From assembly GCF_002099425.1 (NCBI RefSeq), contig NW_018344159.1:3470501-3534500 (forward strand): a stretch of 64,000 nucleotides of DNA. Reading direction: 5' to 3'. The notes below the pieces were generated by a model that did not search any database, had not been told where the DNA came from, and saw nothing but the letters and a program-made list of their open reading frames with translations. Source of the stretch: Phascolarctos cinereus. Its lineage: Eukaryota; Chordata; Mammalia; Diprotodontia; Phascolarctidae. The position numbers were made by a program, and so were the translations under genes. Below are positions 32,980 to 44,626 of the stretch, in pieces (within the stretch, counting starts at the first letter, position 1; each line of letters begins with the position of its first letter).

Positions 32980-34049
32980 ATTTGTTCCATAAGGCACTAA
33001 ATTTGCTCTGTTCCCAGTCAGGCTCTACTTTTTTATGGCTTCTTTGCCTCATAACAAAATATGGATTTTTATGGTTTTACTTTCTATCAAAGGGCCCCAG
33101 TGCTCCTACCCTGATATTTATTTATCCTTTACCTTTTAGAGATATCCCAACCCAAAGACATTTGGACATACTGCCATTTTCCTGGCATAGATCTAGAATT
33201 TGTTAGGTTCCTTTTTAATGAGTGATGGCAAGGAGGAAATGGCAGAAATCACCCTGGGGCTTTGAAGAATCTGCCTTGTAAAAATTCAGCAAAAATGTCC
33301 CTCTTTTTCCATGACTCTTAGTTTCCAGTTTTTAAAAATTATCTTCTATTCAGAGGATATCACATATTAGGAAATGAAGTATGATTTTTTTTTTAATTTC
33401 ACATGACATTAGCATTCTGGTGGTATCTTTTTTTGGCTATTTCTGCCCAGTGATACCACACATTCTCATTATAAAGAACTATTAAACAGACTTGTTGTCT
33501 AGTGAGCTAATGCTACTAATATAGAATTAGCTTTGGGAGTTTAGCTATATGAAAATAGCTGAGAACAGTGGGTAAAAATTTATTTCAAGTTGGGTTTTTT
33601 GAAGTGTTCAGTCATTCTCATATACTATGCTTGGGTTTTTCCCTCTCTGTACTATTTTAGTAATATTTTATTTACTTATTTGTGTTAGATAAAGAGAATG
33701 AGCTACCTTACACTTTGTTATTAAAATTAGTAAAGAATAGCATTCGGATGTTCTATAGGCTCCTTTAGGACAAAGCCCTTGTACAGTTTGCTAGGTGATT
33801 AGGGCTCACTCTAGAGGACTAAAACTGAGCAAGAAAAGAACAAAGCAGACCTATCAAAGCCCAGGGAAGTTCTGGGGTGAGAGAGAAAGAGTTTAATTTT
33901 CTGGTGGGGAAGGCATGAAAGTGATGCCCAGAGTGGAATTTAAGGACTAGAGAAGTCTGGGAAGTGCTACAGAGGCGCAGAACCCATCAAAATAAAAAAG
34001 CCAAAGCTGTCCTATCAAGACCTAGGGAGGTTCCTCTCAGGCAGACACC
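32980..34049. other. No recognised feature
   Basis: About 1 kb with no recognised repeat. A 74-codon frame at 32982-33206 has no domain or splice context. Confidence 0.4.
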
Positions 34050-34330
34050 TCTGCTCCTTTTCCACTAGAAACCTGGACTCTGAGCCCTGCTTTGGCCGTA
34101 TCTTGCTCGGTTCTAAACCTCTCTAGCATTTCCCAACATTCCCAGCCATGCCTCCTAGGCCTATATTTCCCTTACCCCTTTCTGGCTTTCCTTCTATGTT
34201 GCCTTCCCCTATTCATAATGCAAGTTCCTTGACAGCAGGGACTGTCTTATTTATTTTTACTTGTACCTATAGCAATTAACAAAGTGCCTGGCACATAAGT
34301 GTTCAATAAATGTTTCATCTATCTAAAGTG
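34050..34330 (+). mobile_element. L2-tailed repeat with a distinct upstream block
   Basis: 34200-34330 is an L2 3' end (agttccttgacagcagggac, tgcctggcacataagtgttc, aataaatgttt). Upstream, 34090-34200 (tttggccgtatcttgctcgg, ctcctaggcctatatttccc) resembles the sequence before the L2 end at 57920-57995, so the unit may be a family in its own right. Confidence 0.6.
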
Positions 34331-34374
34331 AGGGGAAGGTCACAGATGAAGACTGTGTTAGTCCTCATTGTTTG

Positions 34375-34805
34375 CTTATCTAGTCCAGCCACCTAATTTT
34401 GCAGATGAGGAAATTGAGACCCAGAAAAATAAAATGGTTTGTCCAAGGCCACAGAGTTCATTAGTGTCAGAGAGAGCTCTAAAACTCAGGTCTCCTGAGC
34501 GCTGGCCCAGTATTCCTGCCATCCTGCATGCCAGTCAAGAAAAGTGAGTGCTGCTCCTGGCCCTGTCACAAACTTCAATCTTGGACAAACTGATTAAGTG
34601 ATTTGTGCCTCAGTTTCACCATTTGTAAAATGAAGATAAATTCCTGCCTCATTTAAAAGGTGAGGAAAAATAGAAAAAGAGTGTAAAAATGGGAATGGAT
34701 TATAGATTTAGAGCTAGAAAGGGCTGTAGATATCTTCTAATTATACATCCTCATTCTCATTCTATAGGTCAGGAAACTGAGGCCAGAAAAATAAAGTGAC
34801 TTATA
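34375..34805. mobile_element. Three MIR-type fragments (reverse, forward, reverse)
   Basis: 34375-34525 is reverse (ttgcagatgaggaaattgag, gtccaaggccacagag). 34555-34660 is forward (gtgcctcagtttcaccattt). 34700-34805 is reverse (gtcaggaaactgaggccaga). All are old and short. Confidence 0.6.
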
Positions 34806-35709
34806 TGCTTTGAAAAGTTAAAGGCAATGTATAAATGCAAGATATACACAAGACACACTTCTGCTACTCTGTCATTTTCAAAAACCTCCTAGAAACCTAT
34901 AAGTAACCAAATGATATAGTGGCTAATTTTAAAGAGCAAGTACTGTAGAATTTCCTTTCATTGGAGTACTTCATCTTAGTCCCCTCTCCCCCGTTCTCCT
35001 TCCCCCTTCTTCTTTCCCTCTCTTTGAAACTTAGTAACCAAGAGATCTCGCAGAGGAAAAGCTCCAAATAATTGCACAGTCTTTTTTATACTCTACAGAC
35101 TATCAGCCTTCCTTACTAAACTGTTGAACTGAACTTGCCAATACAGGGCAAAAGCCATTTGAGAAACCTGCAAGTAAGGCCAATCATTTGTATGTGCAGA
35201 GTAGGTAGTTTTTCGGATGGTTTCAAAGGACAACTCCCTGAAGTCAGGATGAAGTGGTATATAAATGCTACATGCTATATAAATGCCCTATGTCATGTGT
35301 TTTTAAGAACAGTACCAATTTCAAGAAATGAAGCAAGACCTCACAAAAGTAATATCCTTAACAGACCATGTGATCCAGTACATTCACCATACTGGTATAG
35401 AATTTGGAGGCTATGTCTCCTTAGCTGTGGTTTTCCATTTTGACAGCTGTTAGATTTTGGTTTAATGTCGTTATACTCCTTCTTAAATTCAGATGCTCAT
35501 GGCTGAGTGGGCGATGGTTATTCATTTTACAGCTCCATTTTCACATCCTAAGCGCTAAAAGCTTAGATAGGACAGAAGGGAAAACACACATCAAATAGCA
35601 TCCAGTCACGAAATGGATACATTCCAAATGGTTTTTTATTCCAAAAGCCCACACTCTCTACTTCTTCTTAATTAATATATGTGTTTTATTAGACATCTCA
35701 AGTTTGATT
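34806..35709. other. No recognised feature
   Basis: Unique-looking. A 102-codon frame at 35135-35443 has no recognisable domain and no supporting gene signals. Confidence 0.4.
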
Positions 35710-35790
35710 CCATTCAACAAGTACTTTTAACTGTAACCTCTGCAATATATTGTGTTAAAACTGAGCCTCTGTCCTCACAGAAGTAATGTG
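35710..35790 (-). mobile_element. L2 3'-end scrap, reverse
   Basis: cattcaacaagtacttttaa, gcaatatattgtgttaaaac and gagcctctgtcctcacagaa are decayed reverse L2. Confidence 0.5.
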
Positions 35791-35955
35791 TTAAATACTG
35801 ACTTGCATAGAAGAACTCAAAAAAAAGTAATTGGGGTGGGAGTGGGGATACTGAACAAGTTTTAAGATGCAAACTCAAAGACTCTCTTAATTTAGGGCAA
35901 GGGGGAAGTCATATCCCCAAACCAGTTAAGTAAGACTTAACTTAAGACTTGATCT

Positions 35956-36459
35956 GGGTCCCCAAAGGAAAACTTCTAGGCATATTGTAGCCAAATTCCA
36001 GAGTTCCCAGGTCAAAGAGAAAATATTACAAGCTGCCAGAAAGAAATAATTCAAGTATTGTGGAAACACAATCAGGATAACACAAGATTTAGCAGCTTCT
36101 ACGTTAAAGGACCGCAGGGCATGGAATATGATATTCTGGAGGGCAAAGAAGATAGGATTACAACCAACAATCACCTACCCAGCAAAACTGAGTATAATCC
36201 TGCAGGGGGGGAAATGGTCATTCAGTGAAATAGAGGACTTTCAAGCATTCTTGATGAAAAGACCAGAGCTGAATAGAAAATGTGACTTTCAAATACAAGA
36301 CTGAAGTGGAACATGAAGAGGTAAACAGGAAAGAGAAATCATAAGAGACTTATTAAGGTTGAACTGTTTACATTCCTGCATGGAAAGATGATATTTATAA
36401 CTCATGAGACCTTTGTCAGTATTAGGGTAGTTGGAGGGAAAAAATTATATGTGTGTATG

Positions 36460-36527
<68 letters not shown>

Positions 36528-37375
36528 GGGCACAGAGTGAGTTGAAGATTAAGGAGTCATATCTGAAGAATAAAATTAAGGGATGAGAGAGGATTATATT
36601 AGGAGAAGAAGAAAGGGAGAGGTAGAATGGGGTAAATTATCTCACACAAAAAAAAAACAGAAAAGAAAAGGCTCTTACAGTGGAGGGGAAACAGGGGAAG
36701 GAGAGAGGGAATGAGTGAATCTTATTCTCATAGGATTTGGCTTACGGAGGGAATAGCATACACATTCACTTGGGTATGGAAATCTGTCTTACCCTACAGG
36801 AAAATGGGGGGAGAAGGGGACAAGAGAGCAGGGGGGATGATAGAAAGGAGGGCAGATTGGGAAAGAGGATAATCAGAAGCAAATACTCCTGCGGAGGGAC
36901 AGGGTCAAAAGAAAGAATAGAATAAATGGCAGGGTAGGATAGGATTAAGGGAAATAGAGTTATTTTTTCATAACATGTCTACTATGGAAGTGTTTTGCAT
37001 AACTGCACATGTATAACCTACATTGAATTGTTTGCCTTTTCAATGAGGGTGGGTGGGGAAGGAGGAAGGGAGAAAATTTGGAACCCAAAGTTTTAAAAAC
37101 ATGTGTTTTAAAAAAATGTTTTCATATGCAACTGGGAAATAAGAAATACAGGAAATGGGGTACAGAAGTCTATCCTGCCCTACAGGGAAATAGAAGGGGA
37201 AGAGGATAAGAGAAGGGGGGAGAGATAGAAAAGAGGGCAGACTAGGGGAAGGGATATTCAGAATGCATGTCATCTTGGGGTGGGGGGAGGGAGAAGATGG
37301 GGAGAAAATTTGGAACTCAAAATATTGCAGAAGTAAATGTTGAAAACTAAAAATAAATTAATTTAATTTAAAAAA
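35956..37375 (+). mobile_element. HAL1, 5'-truncated copy with exact TSD
   Basis: A perfect 12-bp duplication, aagacttgatct, lies at 35944-35955 and 37376-37387. The element begins inside the ORF1 C-terminal domain (gccaaattccagagttccca, 35990) and runs to the A-rich 3' end. It aligns along its length with 1905-3186 and, like that copy, has no ORF2. Each is interrupted by stops. The relation supports one HAL1 family with two copies here. Confidence 0.88.
36459..36522. repeat. (TAGA)n microsatellite grown inside HAL1
   Basis: About 13 TAGA units plus CAGA units. The matching place in the other HAL1 copy (2311-2333) has only four to five units, so this array expanded after insertion or between source copies. 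Confidence 0.9.
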
Positions 37376-37459
37376 AAGACTTGATCTAGGGCAAATAACT
37401 GCTCTATGTTTGATGATTGCTACAAGACCTCAGAGATCAATGTTACTAGGAATACTCAT

Positions 37460-37650
37460 AAGATTCATAGATTTAGACCTGCAAAGAAATTTAAAGACTA
37501 TCACGTCCAATCCCTCATTTTACAGATGAGGAAATTGAGGCACAGAAATATTGAGTGACTTGCCCACAATCAGACAATTAATAAATGTCTGAATCAGGAT
37601 TTGAACCCCAGTCCTCTTCATTTTAAATCCAGTGCACTGTCCCTACACCA
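37460..37650 (-). mobile_element. MIR-type SINE fragment, reverse
   Basis: tcattttacagatgaggaaa, ttgaggcacagaaatattga, gtgacttgcccacaatcaga and ggatttgaaccccagtcctc are the reverse CORE and tRNA-like parts. Confidence 0.75.
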
Positions 37651-38904
37651 GTTAGGAAAGCCTCCTAGAGGAAGCAGGAAGAAAGTAAACTGAGAAATTC
37701 CTGAGGAATGCTTTGGAGGAGAAGTAGGATTTCAGAGGAAAGGAAATAGGATTTTTTTAAAGGGTTTTGAGGTAAGAATAAGCATATGTTGATAGAAAAA
37801 CAAGAATATAAACCATGGCTTTTGGAAGAAAATGTTGGCTAGGCAGGAGATGAAGGGACAATATGAAATACCAGTATATCATCTAACTTTCATACACAAT
37901 ATATCCAAAATATTGTTATATTCAAAGGATACCTTATCAGGGCATCATGGTAACCCCAGATTCTTGTAGGCTAAGCCAGTAGTGCTTGACCTATGAAAGG
38001 ACCTACCAAGTTAAAAAACTTTCATGTTCAGCCCAATGTCCAAAGACCAATTTAACTAAGTTTGGAGAGGCTTATCACTGGGAGACTGGCCACCAAATGA
38101 TGAGGTAGGTTTTTTTGTACTCAACAACTCAGTTAGGCCATCTCCTAAGGTGTGGGGGAGGAGGGAGGCAATCTGTATCAGTATCCACATGGATGAAGTC
38201 AATCTTTTGAAGCACTGAAGCACTAAATGCAAATCAAATTCCAAAACCCAGTTCTCTAGCTATCTCTGCTCAACCTTTCTAACCCTCCACAAGTCCAAAA
38301 TAGAATTATTATTGGTCTGGTGAGATGCTAGACCTGAATGAAGTCAGAGGAAAAGGCCCTACAATTCCAATGACACAGTGCATGAATCACCCTGCTTCAT
38401 CTACAATATATACTCTTGTATATTTTAAGTATTCCAAGTAGGATTATTTATAAAAACAAAAGATACAGACTTGAACCAGGAGGTCACCACTCTATTTTCC
38501 CTTAACATACATACATGTCCTTCCAGGGAAAGAAAATTCACAATGCCATTTTCTAAGATGTGTATGAAATGTTTCCTCCAGAACAGCATGTGGAAAATTC
38601 TGCCCACCACTGTCCTCCTTCATAGTTCTTTTACTAAACACCTCTACTAACATCCTGTTCAGATGCCTCATTGTGACACAGAGGCAACCTTGGGTTCTCC
38701 AAGGACATGCTAAGCACACAAACTCTAGTAGATCATACCAAACAAAAAAGGCCTAGCAACAAAGTGTCTGTCATCTGAGGCTCAGTTTCCCCAAGCCCAG
38801 AGAAACTCATTACAAGAAACTTGGCCACCTTTAATAAAATAATTTAATTTAGCAACTTGTACAACATGTCTACTTGAGAGTGGAGAAAGAATGATATGAA
38901 GAAT
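37651..38904. other. No recognised feature
   Basis: 1.25 kb without a recognised repeat or exon. Short minus-strand frames at 38056-38719 show no domain. Confidence 0.4.
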
Positions 38905-39130
38905 AATAGCAACTAATTTATATAGCCCTTTAATTTTTTTGGAAAGGATTTACATACATTACCTCACTTGATCCTCACATCAACCCTGTGAAGCAGATGC
39001 TAATGTTATCCCCATTTTACAGATGAAAAAGTCAAGGATCAGCAGGTCAAAGTAACTTGCCCAGGATCACATAGCTAGAAAGTGTTGAAGGCCAGATTCA
39101 AAGCTAGAGCTTTCTGACTCCAGGTTCTGG
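38905..39130 (-). mobile_element. MIR-type CORE-SINE, reverse
   Basis: attacctcacttgatcctca, ccattttacagatgaaaaag, taacttgcccaggatcacat and ctttctgactccaggttctg follow reverse MIR along most of its length. Confidence 0.8.
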
Positions 39131-39586
39131 ATTCCAACTACTCACTCCCCCATGCACTTTCTCAAATAGGTAGAAAGAACATCTAAACTGATGAAATCAT
39201 ACAGAATTTTTAAGATATAAAGTACTAATGCATTACGACGTCAAGACAAGAAAATTTGAGGCCCACATAGGACCTGCACACCATTAGAACTTTGGCTCCT
39301 CTCTTCAAATTTTTGTTTCCATATATACAAAAGAAAAAACTTCTCTGTTATTGGGACTTGGAGTTTTGCTTTAGAGTTGCTTTTTTCCCTTTAGTTTTAA
39401 AAGCTCAAATGTTATCCTGACAGATTTCACAGAAGCAACAAATATAACTCATTGGTAACAGTGATAAAGTTACTCCGAAAGATGTGTGCTTTCTGTGATT
39501 GCTCGGATCCTACAACTGTTTTTAAGTTTAGATAGCATTACTATTCAGGATATATTGAGTTTGGTCCAAATCTTGATGTTAATTTA

Positions 39587-39589
<3 letters not shown>
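39131..39589. other. No recognised feature
   Basis: Unique-looking sequence without a repeat or exon that I can support. Confidence 0.45.
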
Positions 39590-39632
<43 letters not shown>

Positions 39633-39674
39633 TATGCATGTATGTATGTATATATGTGTGTGTGTGTGTGTGCA
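39590..39674. repeat. (TA)n/(TG)n tract
   Basis: (TA)n at about 39590-39627, a TATG-rich block, then (TG)n at about 39655-39672. Confidence 0.95.
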
Positions 39675-39847
39675 TATATACATGAAAAAAGCAGTTTAGC
39701 AAAACCAACCAACACATCAGTTGAGTCTGACAGTATATGCAGCTGTCCACACCAGGTAGTACCCTACCTCTACAAAGAAAAGAGTAAATGCTTGAAGCTT
39801 GCAAAGAACTAGAAATGTATGCTTTTTATTTGAGACTCAAACTATCC

Positions 39848-40000
39848 TGGTGGTATGTATTATGTGTGTTACTATCCCCATTTCATAGATAAAGAAACTG
39901 AGGCTTGCCCATTGTCACCCAGCTAATAAGCATTGGAGGTAAGATTTGATCCCCAGCCTCCCTTTCTCCAAGTCCAGCCTTCTCTCTATTCTACCACGAT
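39848..40000 (-). mobile_element. MIR-type SINE fragment, reverse
   Basis: ccccatttcatagataaaga, aactgaggcttgcccattgt and cacccagctaataagcattg are reverse MIR. Confidence 0.65.
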
Positions 40001-40794
40001 AAGTTTTCTAGGCTAATCAGAAAAGAGTTCTTCCCCAGGTTTCTGAGTGGGGCCTCAAGCCAAGTATAGTATGATACCCCTCAAAGCATCATCCAGATCC
40101 TTCTTGACACAGACACCTCAGAACAAAAATTACAATTGCAGAGCAGTTCATTAGCTTTTGTGCATACAAGCTTATGAGGTAGATTAATCTGTGTATTGTG
40201 TGTAGCTCCAGAGTGACTGACTCACGGTTGCTTAATTATATTATCAGCTTATTTCCGCATCTCTGGGGCATCAAAAAGTCATGGTGCAGCCTCAAGACAC
40301 ATTGTGACTCCGGGAGCAGGAAAATGATGATGCAATGTAGCCAGTGCAGAGGGAGTTAGACCAGGATCTTTCAGAATGGAAAACTATCAATCTCATCATC
40401 CTGTAAGATCACATCAACCCTGAAATCCACACCTCCTCAGCATACTCTGCCACTGGGGCCCTCTCCTTCTCTGACTGGACAGGGTGAAGGGTCTTCAATG
40501 GAGGGTTCCTCTCAGCTTCTCCATTTTAAGAGGAGGGAAGGGCATCATTTTCATGATTTTCACCTGTCAGGGGTACCTCCTTTTCTAAAGGTATTTAAGC
40601 TTTCAGAGATCTGCATGTTTTTGTCTTTGTTTACTGAGAGAAACTATTGACCATCAATTTATTTATTATCAGCTAGCCTAATTAATATATTGATTATTAA
40701 TTACACAGAAACTCTTTCTGGCTTTTCATTCATCTCAATCCCCTCCAAAAGCAATGAGACATCAGAGTAAGTATGCTTAATAAAGGATATGGTT
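40001..40794. other. No recognised gene; homeobox-like AT motifs at 40630-40710
   Basis: No repeat recognised. 40630-40710 is dense in TAAT/ATTA motifs (ttgattattaattac, ctaattaatatattg) and 40225-40262 holds ttaattat with tgactgactcacg, an AP-1/MARE-like string. These are only possible binding sites. Confidence 0.3.
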
Positions 40795-40922
40795 GTGAGA
40801 CTATATTAATCATAAAGGAGTGTCCAGAAGGAGTGAATCTCCACCCTTTGGTATTTTTTAGAAAGCCAAGTAGCAAAATAGAAATTGAAAGAATCCACTG
40901 ATCACCACTTGAAAGAGATACC

Positions 40923-41215
40923 AGAATGAAAACTCCCAGGAACATCATAACCAAATTCCAGAGCTCACAGATCAAGGAGAAAGTATTGTAAGCAGCCAAA
41001 AAGAAACAATTCAAATATCATGGAATTGCATTCAGGATTCCACAGGATTTGGCATCTTCCACATCAAACAACCAGAGGGCTTGAAATATGATATACTGGA
41101 AGGCAAAGAAGTTAAAATTACAACCAAAAATCACCTACCCAGCAAAACTGAATATGATCTTTCAGGAGGCAGGGGAGGGGGAAATGGATACTTAATGAAA
41201 TAGAGGACTTTCAAA
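40923..41215 (+). pseudogene. L1 ORF1 C-terminal domain remnant
   Basis: Translation near 40926 gives MKTPRNIITKFQSSQIKEKV, which aligns with the human ORF1 segment TPRNIIIKFLSFKDKERVLRA. Near 41125 a second block, KITYPAKLNMIF, aligns with ISYPAKLSFI. The domain binds single-stranded RNA. Frame breaks separate the blocks, and the coiled coil and RRM are absent. Confidence 0.75.
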
Positions 41216-42146
41216 CATTTCTAATTAAAAGACCAGACCTGAATTTAAAAAAAAATGACCTCCAAATGCAAGATTCAAGAGAAACATAAAAAGGTAAAAA
41301 AGAAACATGAAAGAGAAAATATAAGAAATTCAATAAGGTTAAACTGTGTATATGTCTATATGGCAAGATAATATTTGTAACTCTTAACAACTTTATTACT
41401 ACAAGATCAATTAGAAGGAGTATATGTAGACAAAAGGTATGGATATAAGGTGACTTTCATGGGATGATGCCAAAAAACAAAATACAGGGGTGAGAAAGAA
41501 AATTGCACTGGAAGAAGGAGGGGAGAGTAATGGGGTATGAATGGGGTAAATTATCCCACATAAAAAAGGAATGAAAAAGCTATTATAATGGAGGGGAAGA
41601 TAGCAGGGAGAGGTGGCAGGCAAAGCTTAAACCTTACTCTCATCAAAATTAGCTCAAAGAGGGAACAAATATACACTCAGTTGGATATAGAAATCTATCT
41701 TACCTTATAAGGAAATAAAAAGAGACAAAGTTAACAGAAGGAGGAGGGAGGACTGATAAAAGGGAGGGTATATTGGGGAAGATGGTGATCACAAGTAAAA
41801 CACTCGTGAAGAGGGAAGGGGGTGTTAAGACAGAGGGGGATAAACAAGCAAAAAATAGCGTGGAGGAAATAGTTATCATAACTATAGATGTAAATGGGAC
41901 AAACTTTTTTTATGAAAGCAGATAGCAGAATGGATTAAAAACAAGAATCCTACAATAGGTTTTTTTACCAAAAAAAACAAAAACAAAAACCCAAATCTGA
42001 AGCAGAGAGATTCACAGAGGGTAAAAGAAAGGGGCTGGAGCAGAATCTATTACGCTTCAGCTTAGCAAAGAAAGTAGGGGTAGCAATCATGCTCTCAGAC
42101 AAAGCAAAAGCAAAAATGGATCTAATTAAAAGAGAAGGAATATCTT

Positions 42147-42690
42147 GTGAAAGGTACCATAAACAATGAAGTCATATCAATACTAAATATATATGCACCA
42201 AATGGTATAGCATCTAAATTTTTTAAGAAGTTGAATGAGTTACAACAGGAAATAGATAACAAAACTGTACCAGTGTGGAAACTCCACTTTCCCCTCTCAG
42301 AACTAAATAAATCTAACCAAAAAACAAATAAGAAAGAAGTTAAGGAGGTGAATAAAATTCTGGAAAAATTAGATATGATAGGTCTTTGGAGAAAATGGAA
42401 TGGGAATAGTGAAGAATAGACCTTTTGCTCAGCAGTACATGGCACCTACACAAAAACTGGCCGTGTATTAGAACATAAAAACTTCACAATCAAATGCAGA
42501 AAAGCAGAAATAGTAAATGCATCCTTTTCAGATCACAACGCAATAAAAATTACATTCAATAATGAACAATGGAAAGAAAGATTAAACATTAAAATTAATT
42601 GGAAATTAAATAATCTAATCCTGAAAAACAAGTGGGTCAAAGAACAAATCATAGAAACCATCTATAATTGTATTAAAGAAAATGACAACA
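42147..42690 (+). pseudogene. L1 ORF2 endonuclease remnant
   Basis: 42147-42416 contains VISILNIYAPNG, the conserved L1 endonuclease IYAPN block. After a stop, 42526-42549 encodes FSDHNAIK, matching the catalytic SDH motif of apurinic-type endonucleases that nick the genomic target. The frame is interrupted, and at 42691 by a separate insertion. Confidence 0.8.
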
Positions 42691-43172
42691 CTAGACCCTC
42701 AGGTCCTTTTGTAAGTCTTTTATTTAGTTGAGTCTAAAGTATCATTTAGATGACTTTTCTGTCACATCTCAAGTAGAAAAAAAAAAAGAGGGAGTTCTCC
42801 TTGGAAAAAAAATCATGTAAATGATAATAGATAACCATATTTACAATGAAAATTGTACAGCAAAATGTTTAGAAATGTACCCAAGTCAGAGTATCAGGCA
42901 TTTGTGAATTCCGCTTTTTTTGCCTTAGTATATAATGTAAACATTTAATCAGTATTTATGAAGTAGTTAATAGGTACTCTAGATGTTAGGGATAAAAAGG
43001 CTGAAAATGAGTTTGAATTCTATAATACAGCTAGAACAACTTTTTTTTTACTTATTGTTCTCATATTTTTAACCTATCATGCATGATCTTGATTATTAAG
43101 TTTTCTCTAACTTGTAAACTCAGTACATGTGCTGAAGTAAAAACATTTCCTTGAAAAAAAATAGAAAGAAAG
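42691..43172 (+). mobile_element. 482-bp retroposed insert in L1 ORF2, source unknown (possible mRNA 3' UTR retrocopy)
   Basis: A perfect 16-bp duplication, aaagaaaatgacaaca, at 42675-42690 and 43173-43188 brackets it, and L1 ORF2 resumes after it in register. It ends with an A-rich tail (tccttgaaaaaaaatag) preceded by aagtaaaaacatt, where agtaaa may be a variant poly-A signal. The body is AT-rich, without SINE head, LINE frame or terminal inverted repeats. This is the structure of an L1-mobilised processed retrocopy, most like a 3' UTR. I could not identify a parent gene. Confidence 0.7.
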
Positions 43173-44079
43173 AAAGAAAATGACAACAAAGAGATAGAGA
43201 CCAAAATTTATGGAATGCAGCCAAAGTGACACATGGGGGAAATTTATATCTCTAATTGCTTACATCAATAAAATAGAGAAAAAGCAGATCAATGAATTGG
43301 GAATGCAACTTTAAAAAAAACTAGAAAAAGAACAATTAAAAATCCCCAATTAAGACCAAACTAAAAATCCTAAAAATCAAAGGAGAGATTAATAAAATTG
43401 AAAGTAAAAAAAAAAAACCTTGAACTAATAAATAAAACTAGAAGCTTGTTTATAAAAAAAAATAAAATAGATAAACCATTGGTTAATTTGATTTAGAAAA
43501 GGAAAGAAGGAAACCAAATTACTAGTATCAGAAATGAAAGGGGTGAATTCACCACCAATGAAGAGGAATTTAAGATAATTGTTAAGAGCTATTTTGCCCA
43601 ATTATTTGCCAATAAATTTGACAATCTAAAGGATATGGATGAATATCTACAAAAATATAAATTACCCAGATTGACAGAAGAAGAAATAAAATACTTAACC
43701 CAATCTTAGAAAAAGAAATTGAGCAAGCCCTCAAATATGGTGCTGATACTCAAACCAGGAAGAGTCAAAACAGAGAGAGAAAATTAGAGACCAACATTCC
43801 AATGAATATTGATGCAAAAATTTTAAATAAAATACTAGCAGTTAGGATACAGCAATATATTACAAGGATTATATGTTATGACCAGGGAGATTTATACCAG
43901 GAATGCAGGGCTGGTTCAATATTGGGAAAACTATTAGCATAATTGACCATATCAATTAAAAAAACAACAGAAATCATATGATTATCTCAAAAGATGCAGA
44001 AAAAAACCTTTGACAAATACAGCACTCATTCCTATTAAAAACACTAGAGAGCATAGGAATAAACGAAGTTTACCTTAAC

Positions 44080-44496
44080 ATGCTATGTAATATTTATCTA
44101 AAACCATCAGCAAGCATTATCTATAATGAGTTAGAAGTCACCCCAATAGGATCAGGGGTGAAGCAAGGATGCCAATCATCACCTCTATTATTTAAGATTG
44201 TACTAGAGAAGTTAGCTATAGCAATAAGAGAAGAAAAAGAAATTAAAGGAATTAGAATAGGCAATGAGAAAGCAAAACTATCACTCTTTGCAGATGATAT
44301 GATGTTCTACTTAGAAAATCCTAGAGAATCCATTAAAAAACGGCTTGAAATTAACAACTTTAGCAAAGTTGCAGGATATAAAATAAACCCACATAAATCA
44401 TCAGCAAGAGATAGAAAGAGAAATTCCACTTACAACAACTGTAGACAATATAAAATACTTGGGAGTCTACCTGCCAAGACAAATCCAGGAACTTTA
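44080..44496 (+). pseudogene. L1 ORF2 reverse transcriptase core remnant
   Basis: The open stretch carries GVKQGCQSSPLLF (RT block 4, usual form GTRQGCPLSPLLF, so the Pro is changed to Gln) and SLFADDMMFYLENP with the catalytic FADD. Downstream is VAGYKINPHKS, matching the RT thumb-side SGYKIN block. The catalytic aspartates are kept, but the rest of ORF2 is broken. Confidence 0.9.
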
Positions 44497-44626
44497 TGAA
44501 CACAACTATAAAATACTTTTCACACAAATAAAAACAGATCTAAACAATTGGAAAAATATTAATTGCTCATGGGTAGACCAAGCCAATATAATAAATTACT
44601 TCTACCTAAATTAATCTATTTGTTCA

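Noticed and set aside
35135-35443. 102-codon open frame
   Set aside because: No domain or gene context. It might be tested by conservation, but nothing here supports it.
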